Source: Peromyscus leucopus
Lineage: Eukaryota > Chordata > Mammalia > Rodentia > Cricetidae
DNA: 64,000 nucleotides
Assembly: GCF_004664715.2 (NCBI RefSeq)
Contig: NC_051063.1
Coordinates: 112,826,829 to 112,890,828, forward strand
Direction of reading: 5' to 3'
Shown: positions 32,080-43,815 of the stretch, piece after piece
Layout: every line of letters begins with the position of its first letter
Position numbering within the stretch: the stretch's first letter is position 1
Translations under genes and position numbers: made by a program
Notes under the pieces: model-generated
Databases searched by the model: none
The model's input: the letters and a program-made list of their open reading frames with translations, nothing else
What the model was told of the DNA's origin: nothing

Positions 32080-32215
32080 CAATTTACTGGGTTTAAGATT
32101 TTCTGCATTTACAGTATCTTATTTAATCCCCTTCAAAGCAGAATCATTTTCATTTGCATATGAAAAGCTATGACTCAAAGAAATAAAAGTGACAGGCCTT
32201 GGGAAATTACTAAGG
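32080..32215 (-). repeat. MIR relic
   Basis: Antisense MIR: 'ttacagtatcttatttaatc' (consensus 'tacatgtattaactcatttaatc'), 'catatgaaaagctatgactc' and 'ggccttgggaaattactaag'. Confidence 0.68.
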
Positions 32216-32219
32216 GGCC

Positions 32220-32415
32220 ATGGTGGGGGGTACTTGAAGTGGGGGGGTAGACAGAACTGGTATAAATCTTTAAAAGGAAATAAGGGGCCAGGAAGGGTTA
32301 ACCTGGGATCGGGGAAGTGGAAGGTGGGGTAGAGGAGGGAAAATGGAGAAGGATAAATAACATCAAGGACCTTTCAAAATAAGACATATCAAAAGGTATT
32401 GTTACAGAAGCTTCC

Positions 32416-32500
<85 letters not shown>

Positions 32501-33720
32501 CAGACAGAGACAGAGAGTTAAAATGGAGTTATTACTCTATACTCTATACAATGTTGGCAATAATGTCCCCACTAGACACCACAGGCTAACTAATAAAAAG
32601 TCTAGTGCCAGGAATAGGTTACTTCATTGGGAGTTGTTAACCAGTGAATTTCTATAGCTCCCTAAACATTATAGCCCATTGGTATTGCTTTTGGTTACCT
32701 CCAGAATTTGATGGTAAGACACTATTGCTGAAGACACCACATATTTGAGTCACAGAACATGAAAAAAAATTCAAAGAGATGATGAAGCTTTATCTCTACT
32801 GGTTAGCTTTTATGGTGCTGGAAAGTGCTCTGCACATTAATTGAGGAGAAAAGTAATCATCAGCTATACCTGGCTGTGAAACTTGTGGCCTACAATAATG
32901 ACTGGCCTGGCAAAACATACCAACTAGTGCAGTAGTGGGATGAACATCATGGGAGTAACCAAGCACTTCCTGATTGAAGTCCTCTACAAGCTAAAATCCA
33001 TACCTGGCACTTTTATCAAGGCCAAGAACTTATGGCTAGAATGGTAATAGGACCTAGGGGAGAACCTACTAATATGATTCTGCTAAGTAGACATAGTATT
33101 AAACCAATTCCTAATGAATTATTATTATACCCATCATCTGAAAAACTTCTATTTGCAATAGATTCTGATTAACACAGAGACACACAAATGGCAGAAGTAG
33201 AGAGATTAAGAGACTGCTGAATGTTCAGCTTTCTAGGGAATATATATTCTATATCCCCTTCTTCCAAAATTCAGGGATCATTGAGAAAGAGAAATTAGAA
33301 AGAGTGTAAGAGTCAGAGGAAACAGTATCTTCTGGACATGCCAGGGCAGATGTGCATATGAATTTACAGCTCTTGCAGCAGCATGCACAAAACCTGTGCA
33401 AGCCCAAGTCAGGCCACAACTCAGCATGGAGACGGGCTGGGCATGTAATCCTAGCCTTAGCTGTGGAGCTATTGGCAAATGTCAGCTGCTGGGAGGAGAG
33501 ACAGTTTTCTGTAAGCATGTAGCCCTGGTAAGCTGACTGTGTTCCAGTGGAAGACCATACATCCGAGAATATATGGGATACACAAATTGGTCTTAAAGGG
33601 AAAAAAGGACACAAAATTGAGTGGGTAGATAGGAAAGGTGGAGTGTGGGAAGAATTGGGTGAGAGGCATAAATATGATTAAAACATGTTATATGAAACTC
33701 TCAAAAACTAATAAATATTA
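32220..33720 (+). repeat. Lx-family L1 3' UTR, about 1.5 kb
   Basis: In order: a G-rich leader (32220-32350); a (CA)n(GA)n array at 32417-32515; 'ttggtattgcttttggttac'; 'aatcatcagctatacctggc'; 'aaccaagcacttcctgattg'; 'gatcattgagaaagagaaat'; 'agcatgcacaaaacctgtgc'; and an A-rich end 'ctcaaaaactaataaatatt'. These follow the Lx 3' UTR layout. The 121-aa minus frame at 33249-33614 is antisense to it. Confidence 0.87.
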
Positions 33721-33875
33721 AAAATACCAATAACAGTTATTCTCTTCTATTTTGTTGAAGTTCAAAGGATGCTTTTAATTCCTCTGACTTTTCCCTATAC
33801 AAAGGATGGTGAGAACTGTCAACTATTCAACAGTGAATGACTACCCATGGAGTGTACAGATAAAAATCCCCGTAG

Positions 33876-33920
33876 GGCAGAGAAACCCTGTCTCAAAAAA
33901 ACCAAAAAAAAAAAAAAAAT
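33876..33920 (+). repeat. B1 3'-end fragment
   Basis: 'gggcagagaaaccctgtctc' followed by an A-rich tail is the last part of a B1. The rest is missing. Confidence 0.85.
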
Positions 33921-33927
33921 TACATAG

Positions 33928-34097
33928 GGAACTGAGATGTGGCTCAGTTGGTAGAGTGCTTGTCTAGCAGATAGGAAGCCATGGATTTGATCCCCAGCAC
34001 CTCTTAAACCAGGGTGATACCCACCTATAACCACAATTTTGGGGAGGTGAAGACAGGAGGCTCAGAAGCTCAAGGTTATCCTCAGTAATACGGTGAG
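33928..34097 (+). repeat. B4-type SINE (ID head plus B1-like body)
   Basis: The ID-like head 'gagatgtggctcagttggta' and 'gagtgcttgtctagcagata' with 'gatccccagcacctctt' is followed by the B1-like 'ataaccacaattttgggg', 'agacaggaggctcagaagct' and 'caaggttatcctcagtaata'. Confidence 0.88.
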
Positions 34098-35369
34098 TTA
34101 AAATAAAAGTTCAATAGGAATTGCAACACATAATAGAGGTCTGCACTAAAACATGAGAATTTGAGGTTGAGTGTCAACTGTAAATGATTTCTATACACAT
34201 TTTCATATGTATATGTATGTAGACATGTATAGACTCTGCATATATAAATATAAAAAGTCTTCTAAATTTCTGTGCCTCTAAGAAGGCTATAAATGATTGA
34301 TTTCCTCATGCTAAAAGAGCTTCTGGAAAATTTTGTGCCTAAAATAGCAAATTATGATCTTGTTTTACACAGACCATAATGCAGAATCATAATGACAGTT
34401 TTACCATTTATTATAAGTCTACTGCTGCGGGAGATTTCTTTTTAACAACTTTCAGGAGCTTTGATTAACATTGATTCAATAAAATTAAGGACAGTCTTGC
34501 TTTCTTGTCCCAGTTTTTCTTATGACCACTTTCTGTAAAATGCTGCTTAAAAGTTAATGTTATATGTATAGTATTTCCTTCAATAATTTTACTTAAAATT
34601 TTATCTGATTTAATTTTTTCTCCAATTATTTGTACTTATAAAAAAACCAACCCACTTCTACCTTAGCTACATAAATTTTATCTTTGTCAGACATTAATAC
34701 CTTCCAGACACTTCTAGACTAATAAAAGGTTCCTTTCAGTTTTGCTATTTCCTCAAGGCATACTTATTTATTTTATATCCCTGTATAGCCAGAAGAAATA
34801 TGACTATAGCATAATACGGTTAATATCATGTACATTTCTATTTTAACAATCTTATCAAGTCTCATAAATACATGAAAGAACATTTCTGTTTTGAGAGGTG
34901 AGAATTAAACAGCACCACTTCCAGTATCAATTGCCAGACAGTTGAATTTATATACTAAGTGTAATATATTTTATATAGGATGGATGAGGGTATTTTCAAG
35001 TTAAATAATTTGATAAAGTAGTACCAAAGGCAATCATTTTTGAATACATGGATGACTCTTAATGCTAACTCTAGGCCAAGGAAATTGGGCACTAAGGGCA
35101 TATCTGCCACACCTGAGACTTTATGGGCAAACTAGCTGAAGTCACAACCATCAGTCTCACTTCTGGAGAAGGGGCCATTCTGGTCCTTCTTAGCATACCT
35201 GGATACTTGTCTCAAGTATTCTCTATCATCTGCATATCCTGGGTTGGAAAGCTCAGTCATGCTGGACTTCTGCCTTCTCTCTCAGTTCCAAGAGTTACTT
35301 GTCCTCTTTTTAGAATATGTTCACATTGGTCTCTATATCATGGTGGCTCTGCTGCTGCTAGTGTAGCAT
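34098..35369. other. No recognisable feature
   Basis: AT-rich DNA, possibly containing an undetectable old LINE near 34420-34700. No gene signal. The 99-aa frame at 35123-35422 overlaps the start of a MIR. Confidence 0.35.
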
Positions 35370-35480
35370 ACACAAAGTCAGTGACTACCATGTTGCTGAG
35401 TGACCTTGCAGTGTTAAGCTGAGCCTCAATTTCCCTACCCATAAAGTAGAAATAGCAGGTCTCACAAGGTAGCTTGTTTT
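35370..35480 (+). repeat. MIR relic
   Basis: 'gctgagtgaccttgcagtgt' then 'gagcctcaatttccctaccc' and 'ataaagtagaaatagcagg' match MIR 'gctgtgtgaccttgggcaag', 'gcctcagtttcctcatctgtaaaatggg'. Confidence 0.78.
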
Positions 35481-35639
35481 TGGAGAGATGGACTGGGGGA
35501 GAGGACAGACAATGTAGGATGAGCATGAGGCAGGCTGGAATGCATGAGGAGAGTCTAGTTTCCTGTACTGGAGGCTGGCACAGATGGGTTTGGGAGACTG
35601 GAGAGGACATTGAATAGATCCTTAAATTACCAAATGGAG

Positions 35640-35900
35640 ATTGAACAAGATGTTCTGCAATGTCCCCAATGTCCTCTTCTTCCATGAGATTTTTCCTGAT
35701 GCTACGAAGCCCTGCCAATCAGGATAACACACCCATATCTTACATTCTATTACAGTACTACCATGATCACAGTACTTTCCACACACCGAATCCTATCTGT
35801 ATGTCACCATTTTAATGGAAGCTGTCTCTGCATAGGAAATACCATCAGCTTCCTATTCCTCAGTCTCAGCCCCAGCTCCTTGACTATAAAGGATGTCCAA
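35640..35900 (+). repeat. Possible L2 3' segment
   Basis: 'gagatttttcctgatgctac' and 'acagtactttccacacaccg' resemble the L2 'agccttccctgat...' and 'tagcacttat...' parts. Weak. Confidence 0.4.
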
Positions 35901-35924
35901 TACTAGGAATTGATTTAATTTTAT

Positions 35925-35995
35925 GACCACGGGCAATTCATTTGTGCTTTAATGAGTTTCCTCAGCAGTAAACAAGAGCTTTGCATTTGAACTTC
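35925..35995 (+). repeat. MIR fragment
   Basis: 'gaccacgggcaattcatttg' and 'gagtttcctcagcagtaaac' parallel MIR 'gaccttgggcaagttactt' and 'cagtttcctcatctgtaaaa'. Confidence 0.58.
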
Positions 35996-36554
35996 TAGCA
36001 CTCTCAATAATAATATGTAGTAAACTTTCTAATTAAAAATATAAAATTACCTTTCAATCGTTAAAATATGAACACTAATCTAAAATTTGATTTTGAAATG
36101 AGTAGGAAAAAAACCCACTTCACTGAGTTCATTTTATATGTAGACTGGTTGGAGGCAGAGACTCACAAACAATTTTTCTGATGTACTACTCTCTTCTTTC
36201 AGCTTCTGTCTCCTCTCTGGATGGGCCTTTTCTTGAGGGCAGTTCTTACTGGTCTAGGAATACTATTCACTGATGCTCAGTCTCAAAAGACCAAAGAAAA
36301 CCAAAACAAAAGAAACAGAACAAACAGAACAAGCAAGCAGGTTCCTGGCAAAAGTCACACACATCGTATGTATATTCTGAGCATTTTGCTTTTGCAACTA
36401 TACTGAGCATGTTTAGTCTTAGCATCACTTCTAATGAACCTAGGGAAGCAAGCAGCATCACCATCTAGTCTCCTTGTCTGGATCTCAGAATCTGTTGTTT
36501 CAGCATAGTACAGTTTTTCACATTTTCAACGAACTCTCATCTTAACGTTCCTTG

Positions 36555-36745
36555 ATCATTTCCAAACACTGGAAATGAACTGAATTTCTTATAATAGAAG
36601 AACTGCTAGATAAATTATTCTGACTCATATTGTTGATGCGTTGTCCAAACAGTTAAAAATTAGTGTTATAATACACAACATGGCAGCTTGGAAAATTCTT
36701 ATCAATGTAACAGCGGAAGCAAAACGTGAAATTGTGTGACTTCTA
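36555..36745 (+). repeat. Old L1ME/L1M4-type LINE fragment
   Basis: 'agaactgctagataaattat', 'caaacagttaaaaattagtg' and 'acacaacatggcagcttgga' with 'aaattcttatcaatgtaac' align to the L1M segment 'attggttaaataaattatgg...cattaaaaatgatgt...aataacatgggaaaatgcttatgatataatg'. Confidence 0.7.
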
Positions 36746-37299
36746 ATGAGCTGGATAGCTTATGGAGTAATCTTGGGAAAATCAGATCTGGTCTTATGAC
36801 TTGAGGGAAATCATTCTGATTTGGTCTCTTGCATTTCTTGCCCTGTTGCTAGAAGATGCACTAGCTGTCTTTGTTCTGGACAATATTTTCAAGGGTATTA
36901 GTGTAGTGGACAACCTTGAAAGATAGAGACAGTATCTCTGGAGTGCAGCATAGGTTCATTTACGGCTCATTACAAAAGATTCAGGTTCCCTACACTGGCT
37001 GTTCTTTGTTGCACTGAAACTCACATCATTCACAAGCATCCCTAGTCTTCTCTGTGGTGCTGTATGTAATCAGGGTTCAGGAAATGGTTCAAAATCTTGA
37101 TATTCTGGCTACAGATACTAATGTGAGCAATAAAGTCTCCTGATCCAAGCATCTCAAGTCTTCTGTCACTGTTGATGACAGCATAGGAAGAGAACTGGTT
37201 AATCTGCAAGTAAGGTGAACCATGCAGACATGCATTCTCCTGCTTAAACCTGTTTACCTGCTTTCAGTGACATCTCACACATTTAGGATCAATGGTAGT

Positions 37300-37430
37300 A
37301 ATATCCAATATGACAATAATGGATGATATTTAATGAGTGGGAAAGGATACTGTGTGCCATATAATCCTCACAATGATCCAACCTGTACCATCTACTAATG
37401 GCAGATGAAGACAGAGACTTGGTATGTTTT
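37300..37430 (-). repeat. MIR relic
   Basis: 'tgtgtgccatataatcctca' and 'caatgatccaacctgtacca', then 'atggcagatgaagacagaga', follow the antisense MIR order 'aatcctcacaacaaccctatgagg...acagatgaggaaactgagg'. Confidence 0.58.
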
Positions 37431-38239
37431 AGAAGAATCAGAGTCATACTTCCTAGTCATTTTTTTTTACCTCAATTTTACTAATCTTTTTGGTCTCCCC
37501 TTAAAACTCCTTTACAAAGCCCCCCCCCACCCGAGTCCTCATTCTTATTCTCTGCTCTTTTCCTTTGTGACACTGGTCACATTTTATGTTCACTGTAGGA
37601 TTAACCAAGAGATCCACTCATTGCTTGTTTGCTGTGTGTCTTCCATCTTCACGGATACATAGGCAAAGGTATGAGGTCAACTTTGTCTTCCAAAGCATTT
37701 GGCAGAATAGGTGCTGTGAATGTTTTGAATTAATGAACATATCGATTAATGGAGTGTATTTAAGTGACTTCAAACAATTTATAATTTTATTTATGTGATG
37801 CTGATTTCATTTTCTCCAAATATCTGGCCATGCAGCTGTTTTGCTTTAGTTTGAACAAATATTGGATTTATATTAGTAAAATAAATATAATATTAGAGCT
37901 TTGTCCCCAAGGGGAATTTTGGGAGTTTTCAGTCTGTAAAATACTGACAGAATTACGGAAAACACAACTCAAAGTGAATATTAATGAGTATAGAGGACAG
38001 ATAGACATATCTACCATTGTTTTTCTTGGTCACATATACACTTTGTGGACCATTTACTGAGAGTATATCATCTGAAATATTTTATTCTAACTGGTTGTCA
38101 GGTACTTCTACTCATTACATGCCATAAATGCCCCATTGAGTTTTCATTATCACCTTTTGAAAGACTGTTACCTTTTACATTTTAATGGTCTGGTCCATAT
38201 TTGCCACAAGTCACTTTTAAAACAAAATTATACACAGCT
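37431..38239. other. No recognisable feature
   Basis: AT-rich unique-looking DNA. Frames of 85, 70 and 76 aa at 37405-38060 have no recognisable motif. Confidence 0.4.
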
Positions 38240-38582
38240 GTGTGATTAGGGACCTATATAGTCCCGCCCATCCCAACTGAATTATTGGTTACTGATGGAT
38301 GTTGGGGGAGGGACAGTCATTGTTTTCAGCTGTGCACATACACTGAGATGCCCACCAAGCTCCTTTGGATAGTTCCAAGCTCATGGTCAGATGATCCTGG
38401 TTTAACTCTGAGTGGGTCTTGAAACAACACAACATCAACAAGAAAATCATGACTTTGAGAAGAAGATGGGTAATGGGAATATTAAGAACATGAAGAGTGA
38501 GGTCTATAATAATCAGAATGTACCTTATGTATGTATGTATGTATGAAATTTTCAAAGAATAAATCAAAATTTGTATAAAAAG
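38240..38582 (+). repeat. L1 3' UTR end, copy 1
   Basis: Lx-like 3' UTR: 'ccaactgaattattggttac', 'gatgttgggggagggacagt', 'cactgagatgcccaccaagc', 'actctgagtgggtcttgaaa' and the terminal 'gaaattttcaaagaataaat' A-rich end. It includes a short (TATG)n at 38526-38545. Confidence 0.87.
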
Positions 38583-38589
38583 TTGATAA

Positions 38590-39050
38590 TTCAATGACAC
38601 ACTAAAAATACCAGCTTCTAGAAGGATCAAGGATACCTGGAGAACACAGCTCACAAAAACAACTAAGCAGGGCTCCCAGAGACTAAAGTGGCCATCACTG
38701 AGTCTAGGTTTGGGCTAGGTCCTCTGCTTACATACTGTGATTGTTGAACTTGGGGTTTTTGTAGTACTCCTAACAGTAGGGGTGAGGGCATCTCTGACTC
38801 TTTTGCCTGCTCCTGGGACCCCTTCCCTCCTACTGGGTTGCCTCATCCAGCCTTGATATGAGGGTTTGTGCCTATTGTTGTGCCATGTTCAGATGATATC
38901 CCTGAGAGGCCTGATTTTTCTGAAGGGAAACAAAGGAGGAGCAGATCGAGGGGAGGGGTGATGTGGGAGGGGGGCTGGGAGGAGTGGAATAAGGGGAGAC
39001 TGTGGTCAGGATTTATTGTACAAGAGAAGAATAAATAAAAAGAAAAGAAA
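38590..39050 (+). repeat. L1 3' UTR end, copy 2
   Basis: A different L1 3' end directly downstream: 'aacaactaagcagggctccc', 'gagactaaagtggccatcac', 'ctctgactcttttgcctgct', 'cagccttgatatgagggttt', 'tctgaagggaaacaaaggag' and 'gtggtcaggatttattgtac' before an A-rich tail. Confidence 0.88.
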
Positions 39051-39249
39051 TGAAGCTATCAAAATAAAAAAATTGATTTCTAGTTTTAGAGAATAGGGTA
39101 GACTGAGTACAATACAAATAAAAAGAGTACTGACTTTGTGGATCATGAATGTTTGTAGCAAAGATATCTGTAGCTTTTGATGTTTGTAATAATGCAAGGC
39201 ACTTTCTCACTATGTAGCAATGCAAGGCACTTTCTATGAGGCTACTTCA

Positions 39250-39360
39250 AGTTCTAAATAATTGTTGAGGCAAACTTTTTCTCCATTTTGTATATGAACC
39301 TCATTGGGCCTTAAAAATCCCAAGGTCACTGGGTTAATGAACAAAGGTGCTGGATGACAA
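39250..39360 (-). repeat. MIR relic
   Basis: 'ccattttgtatatgaacctc', then 'cccaaggtcactgggttaat' and 'gaacaaaggtgctgg', match antisense MIR 'cattttacagatgaggaaac...cccaaggtcacacagctagtaagtggcagagctgg'. Confidence 0.7.
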
Positions 39361-39519
39361 ATATGCAAAACCAGAAACCAATCAACCAGATCACCATAAA
39401 TAACCTTGAAACAGGCCATGTCAGTGGGCTCCAAAATCTGTCTGATCAGTAAACCACATCAGGAGGACTTGTCCCCTCTACAAGGGTCTTGGAGTTTAGT
39501 GGTGACAGGCAAATCTCTC

Positions 39520-39573
39520 TCATCTATTTATAATCTATCTATTTATTATCTATTATCTATCTGCCTATCTATC

Positions 39574-39612
<39 letters not shown>

Positions 39613-39625
39613 ATCTATTATCTAT
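39520..39625. repeat. (TATC)n microsatellite
   Basis: Imperfect TATC/TATT flanks around a perfect core of about ten units at 39574-39612. It generates a Ser/Tyr/Leu-rich false frame. Confidence 0.97.
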
Positions 39626-40264
39626 TGTTCTCTTTCGTCTCAAACTGTGCACGTGATATGCCTTTGTTAATTATTTAGAAAACTAAAACTAAAATTATGA
39701 TATAAAAGGTACAAGAAAAATACAAAGTTACCAGGAAGAAAGAGTCAGTTTCCTTCAAAGCTTTCAAAAAACCAAATCAGAAAAGGCTATATAGAAGAGG
39801 TGGAATTAAAGATCTGACACTGACATTTTAGATGCAGAGACCATGAGACAGTGTTAAACGTGGGGAGACAGCTTAGGAAAGAAGGCAGAAAAGACAACAG
39901 GAAAGTCATTCACCAGAGATCTACAGTGCCCTAGACAATGGAACAAAGCATGAATTGAACTCAATTTAACAATAGCAACTGTGGGTAATATTTAATGAGT
40001 GACAAACAGTGCACTCAGCATGTTGCATGTTACAGAGTATGGAATGCAGGCAAAGTATAATAGCAGGTATATGTTGAAAATCTGAACACAGATGGGATCA
40101 TACAATACAAGGATGTGGGGCATTTCTTTGGGTCACTCTGAATGAAGATAGAGCTACATTGGAATAGAATGAGAATTTTTTCAAATACCTACATATCGTC
40201 TTTAAGCATCAGTATTTAAGGATTATAATTATAATAGTATACTAACTAGGAAAAATAACCAAAT
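39626..40264. other. No recognisable feature
   Basis: Unique-looking DNA. 39960-40010 faintly resembles a MIR, but I cannot support the call. Confidence 0.4.
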
Positions 40265-40355
40265 TCATAACATGCTTGTGAAGATTAAAATGAATAATCA
40301 GATGGATTAATATGTGCAGTAGAGTGTTCAATAACTGTTATTAATGTAATGATTA
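40265..40355 (+). repeat. MIR 3'-half relic
   Basis: 'gcttgtgaagattaaaatga' and 'tgtgcagtagagtgttcaat' correspond to MIR 'gttgtgaggattaaatgagt' and 'gcacatagtaagcgctcaat'. Confidence 0.62.
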
Positions 40356-40824
40356 TAATCTCTTTTTGACTTTACTAGTAAAGGAAGATTATGCTTAGAA
40401 GTGGCAAGATGTTCCTAAGAAATCCATGAGCTCCTTCCTGCTCATTTGTGACCCTCTGATGATGGTGGTTCTAATCTATGATTTCAGTCTTGGTTCCTGC
40501 TTCTAGGTACCTCCAAATAATTCAAATTTGTCGTAAAGGTCATGGTTTAAATTTTTTTTTTTTACCATGAACATTTGGGCTACTATTCCAAGCATAGTAA
40601 AATATTTACTTGTGTAATAAATATTTAATGAAGTAGTTATTGTTGTTCATGGAGAGAGACAGGACCCAGTAAACAGCCACTTCACCTTTGTGGACTTTAT
40701 TTTCTTCCCTAATTCAATAGTAGCTTGAAAGAACTAAAGGAAAAGCAAGATATCATAGTGATCAGTAGATTGAAGTTCAGAATGATGGCAAAGAGAAAGC
40801 AATATATCTGCTATAGTAGAATAT

Positions 40825-40975
40825 TTATTACCAAGTGTTATACTACACAACCTTGGTCAAATAGTTCCCCCTTCTGAGGCTGTTGTCCTGCATTGATGTA
40901 AAGTGGGGAGTACAGAAACGTGATTCCTGGGGCTCCTTCTAGTGCTAATACTTAAAGGTTGTATCTCACTTCAAG
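40825..40975 (+). repeat. MIR relic
   Basis: 'acacaaccttggtcaaatag' (consensus 'tgtgaccttgggcaagttac') and 'gcattgatgtaaagtgggga' (consensus 'tcatctgtaaaatgggga'), correctly spaced. Confidence 0.72.
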
Positions 40976-41560
40976 GTGCTTGACTTGAGTAATTTGTCTA
41001 CATGAATGAATACAGTAATTATTGGCAGTAAAATGGTACTTTACTGGGTACTGTGATTGACACTGTCATCTGCTGTCCACAGCTTTGCCTGCCTTCACTT
41101 TGGTGAGCAAAAGAAACCAAAATCCTCCAGAAGAAAGCAGCAATGGACTATTATCAGGCAGTATTTAACATGGGAAGGAGGGAACTTGTGATAAAAAGAG
41201 AGATAACTTTAACCTTGCAAGTTTGTTGAGGTTAATTTTGAATTTTTGATGAAAAGAAACAGATATAACAAACATATCTAGAAAAAGCATCATGCTGTAC
41301 TATCTGTGATTCTATGCCATCATTGATTGTTATGTTTCATTAAGAATTCCTGGGTGAGGAAAAAGGATGTTAACTCCTGGAAATAATATCACACAAGGGT
41401 TTGGATATGTCACAGCTTCATCCGAGAGTCCAGCTTTCTGTGAAACATTTGATCCAGGTCAATACCAAGGAAGGCTGGGAAGGCTCCCTCTGTTCCAGAC
41501 AGGAAGCTTCAATGTCTCTATGGTTTGCTTTTGCCCTAAAAAGTGATCCACTGGCAAGTC
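40976..41560. other. No recognisable repeat or gene
   Basis: Unique-looking DNA leading into the T-box motif cluster. Together with 41605-41700 it has no repeat signature, so it may be a regulatory block. This is inference. Confidence 0.35.
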
Positions 41561-41604
41561 TAATTAGGTGTGATACCTGCAGGTGTGGGAGGTGTGACTA
41601 ATTT
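41561..41604 (+). promoter_or_regulatory. Cluster of three T-box half-sites flanked by homeodomain cores
   Basis: AGGTGTGA at 41566-41573, AGGTGTGG at 41581-41588 and AGGTGTGA at 41590-41597 lie on the same strand within 32 bp. TAATTA at 41561-41566 and ACTAATT at 41597-41603 flank them. T-box factors recognise AGGTGTGA-type half-sites. The sequence is not part of a repeat I recognise. Binding is inferred from motif alone. Confidence 0.4.
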
Positions 41605-42214
41605 TGCTAAGCTCTAAAAATGGGACAAAGAATTGTATCCGAGTCCTTTGTTAGTCATTAAATTAAATGAACAGTTCAATAGTAAACTCAACAGAGCAAA
41701 TCAACAAAGTGGATTACACACGATGTTGAAAAGTTGAACAGAAAAGATGTCAAACAAATAGAACTGCAGTCACTAAGCAGCATAAGGAACAACCTGAGAA
41801 GTTAATGTGCATGGCGAAACTGCACACACACTGTGCCATGACACCAGAAAAGGCCTCAAGTCCTAAAGCAGAGCTTTTGAGTCATCAGAAGGACACACAA
41901 TGGCCACAAAGCAACAACACTGGAACTGAGAAAATATTTGGCTATCAGACAATGTTTGCACTAGTTTGACATTTTCTGCTTCCAAAGGGATCAAGGGCCT
42001 ATAAGACAATGCACATCAAATAAGCAGGGCCTAGAAGCACCAGTGGGAACTCGTTTTGTGGGATGTTTTAATTTGAACTACAAAAGATTATACAGGCAAA
42101 GAGAGCAGTTATTTAAAACTAAAAAAAAAAGTTTTTTATACACCTGCTCTGACAAAACATTTTTGTTGCCTTTGATTATCCTAACAGCTATCACTGTAGC
42201 AGTAGTTATTGAGG
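41605..42214. other. No recognisable feature
   Basis: Unique-looking DNA. No coding or repeat signature beyond short A runs near 42121-42130. Confidence 0.4.
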
Positions 42215-42310
42215 AAAGCACACTGGGCATTTGAGTACCTACTATGTGTTTGGCACTACTTGAGGGCTAGAAGGGACTCTAACCAATTGATACTAAGTAA
42301 CTCTATTCTA
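42215..42310 (-). repeat. L2 3'-end relic (antisense)
   Basis: 'gagtacctactatgtgtttg' and 'gcactacttgagggctagaa' match the antisense L2 terminus 'gagcacctactatgtgccaggcactgttctaggtgct'. Confidence 0.65.
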
Positions 42311-43539
42311 GAGGATTATAATAGTTCATTGAGTCAAGACTATAAAAATGCATGATTTGAGAGTAAAACAAAACAGTCTTTCATTAAATAATATTAACTT
42401 ATCTTTCAGTGAACAAAACATAGCACAGCTTTAGAGGACACAGGGGGTCACAAAGGTGTGGGATTCAGGAAAAATTCATAGAAGCAGTAAAGCCTTGGGG
42501 TAGTTTGGGGGGACAATATTAGAATTTGGGAAGTTGGGAAAGCACAGGGAAAGCACATCATTTTATGGAGGGACAGGAAGCCAGAGGGCCTTGAGAGGGA
42601 GCAAGAGAACAAAAATGAAAGTAGAGGAACCTGCTTTAATGGAGAAGTCAACTAATAAAAAGGCAGAACAAACGTGTGGGCTTAGAATGTCAAAATTCTC
42701 TTTTCATTCTATATTGCTTTTCCTCGAGTTAGTCTTTCCTCTGGGTTATAACTGCACATTAGCAGAACTCAAAGGCTAAACCTATAATTTTCTCCTCTTG
42801 TGCACCTTGTGTTTTGTGAACCAAGGCTTTTATTTCATTATTTTCTCATGTGTGGGATTTTGCCTTTGTATTTCAGACCAGCTCCTCAGCATACACAGTG
42901 TTACTGGTGACACATATGCATGCTGGTTTTTACAACAAAATTATCCATTCTGTGTATTATTGCTGGCCCATGTTGCCTCTAAAATTCTCAACACCTCTTT
43001 CCAACTGGTTACCCCTATAATATGGAGTTATTAAATATCTTTACTATCCAGTAGTATCAAAGGGACTCCCCCCTGAGCCCCTCAAAGATATTCTTTCTGA
43101 AGGCTATGCCATAAATCAAATACTGAGGCATCAATTTAGAGAGAAAAACCCGAGGGAACAATGTGACAATCTTGATGCCTCCTCCCAAGGGAAAAGCAAA
43201 AGTTTCTTTAGATTATGCAGTTATGAAATGTGTTTCCTTATTTTTGTGTCTTGAAAGTGTGCAGAGAACTGGCTGGACCACCAAACTGCTCTAGAAGCAG
43301 CAGCTTAGAGCAGCATAAAGGAGGAGAATCTAGTCAAATGGCAGTGAGAACAGCAAAAGGAAAACTCAGAACTGTCTTCTGCTTTTCTAAGTCACTTATG
43401 GAGGGGCTGATAGTAGATTAATGCAGTTCTGGTCTCTAACTATACAGGGGAGAAAAGAAAGAGAAATAAGACTCCGACTTACATATGTGAAATTTACTTT
43501 GTCAAATGGAAGTTGACAATAGAAAAGTTATTCATACAC
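42311..43539. other. No recognisable feature
   Basis: Unique-looking DNA with short motif-free frames. The segment at 43420-43539 may be an upstream part of the following L1 3' UTR. Confidence 0.35.
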
Positions 43540-43815
43540 CCCCGAATCAAAAGTTATATGGGAAGGGGATGAGATTAAACAGAAGGGCAATGGGATACAT
43601 GTGACAGGAAGTCAGAGTGGTGACCCTCTAGGAGGAAGAAGGGCATCAGAAAGAGTGGGCGGGGGAAGAGGGAGGGTGGAGGGGAAGGAGGAGGGGTATG
43701 AACAAAGTATACATAATTATAGGATATATATATACACACACACATACATATATATAAAATAGTCATAATGATACTCATTACTTTGTAATCTAACCTTAAA
43801 ATTAATAAAAAGGGA
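43540..43815 (+). repeat. L1 3' UTR end
   Basis: 'ggcaatgggatacatgtgac', 'ggtgaccctctaggaggaag', a G-rich run at 43650-43695, 'catacataattatagg'-type AT/CA array and 'tactcattactttgtaatct' before 'attaataaaaaggg' match a rodent L1 3' end. Confidence 0.82.

Noticed and set aside
33249..33614. 121-aa minus-strand frame
   Set aside because: Lies antisense inside the Lx L1 3' UTR.
36180..36410. Pyrimidine tract plus CAG near 36195-36203 as a splice acceptor of an exon
   Set aside because: The following frame is short and A-rich low-complexity, with no matching donor or coding similarity.
38289..38654. 121-aa minus-strand frame
   Set aside because: Antisense to the L1 3' UTR end at 38240-38582.
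39541..39612. Possible CRISPR-like or satellite array from regular spacing
   Set aside because: It is a plain TATC tetranucleotide microsatellite with no spacers, in a mammalian genome.
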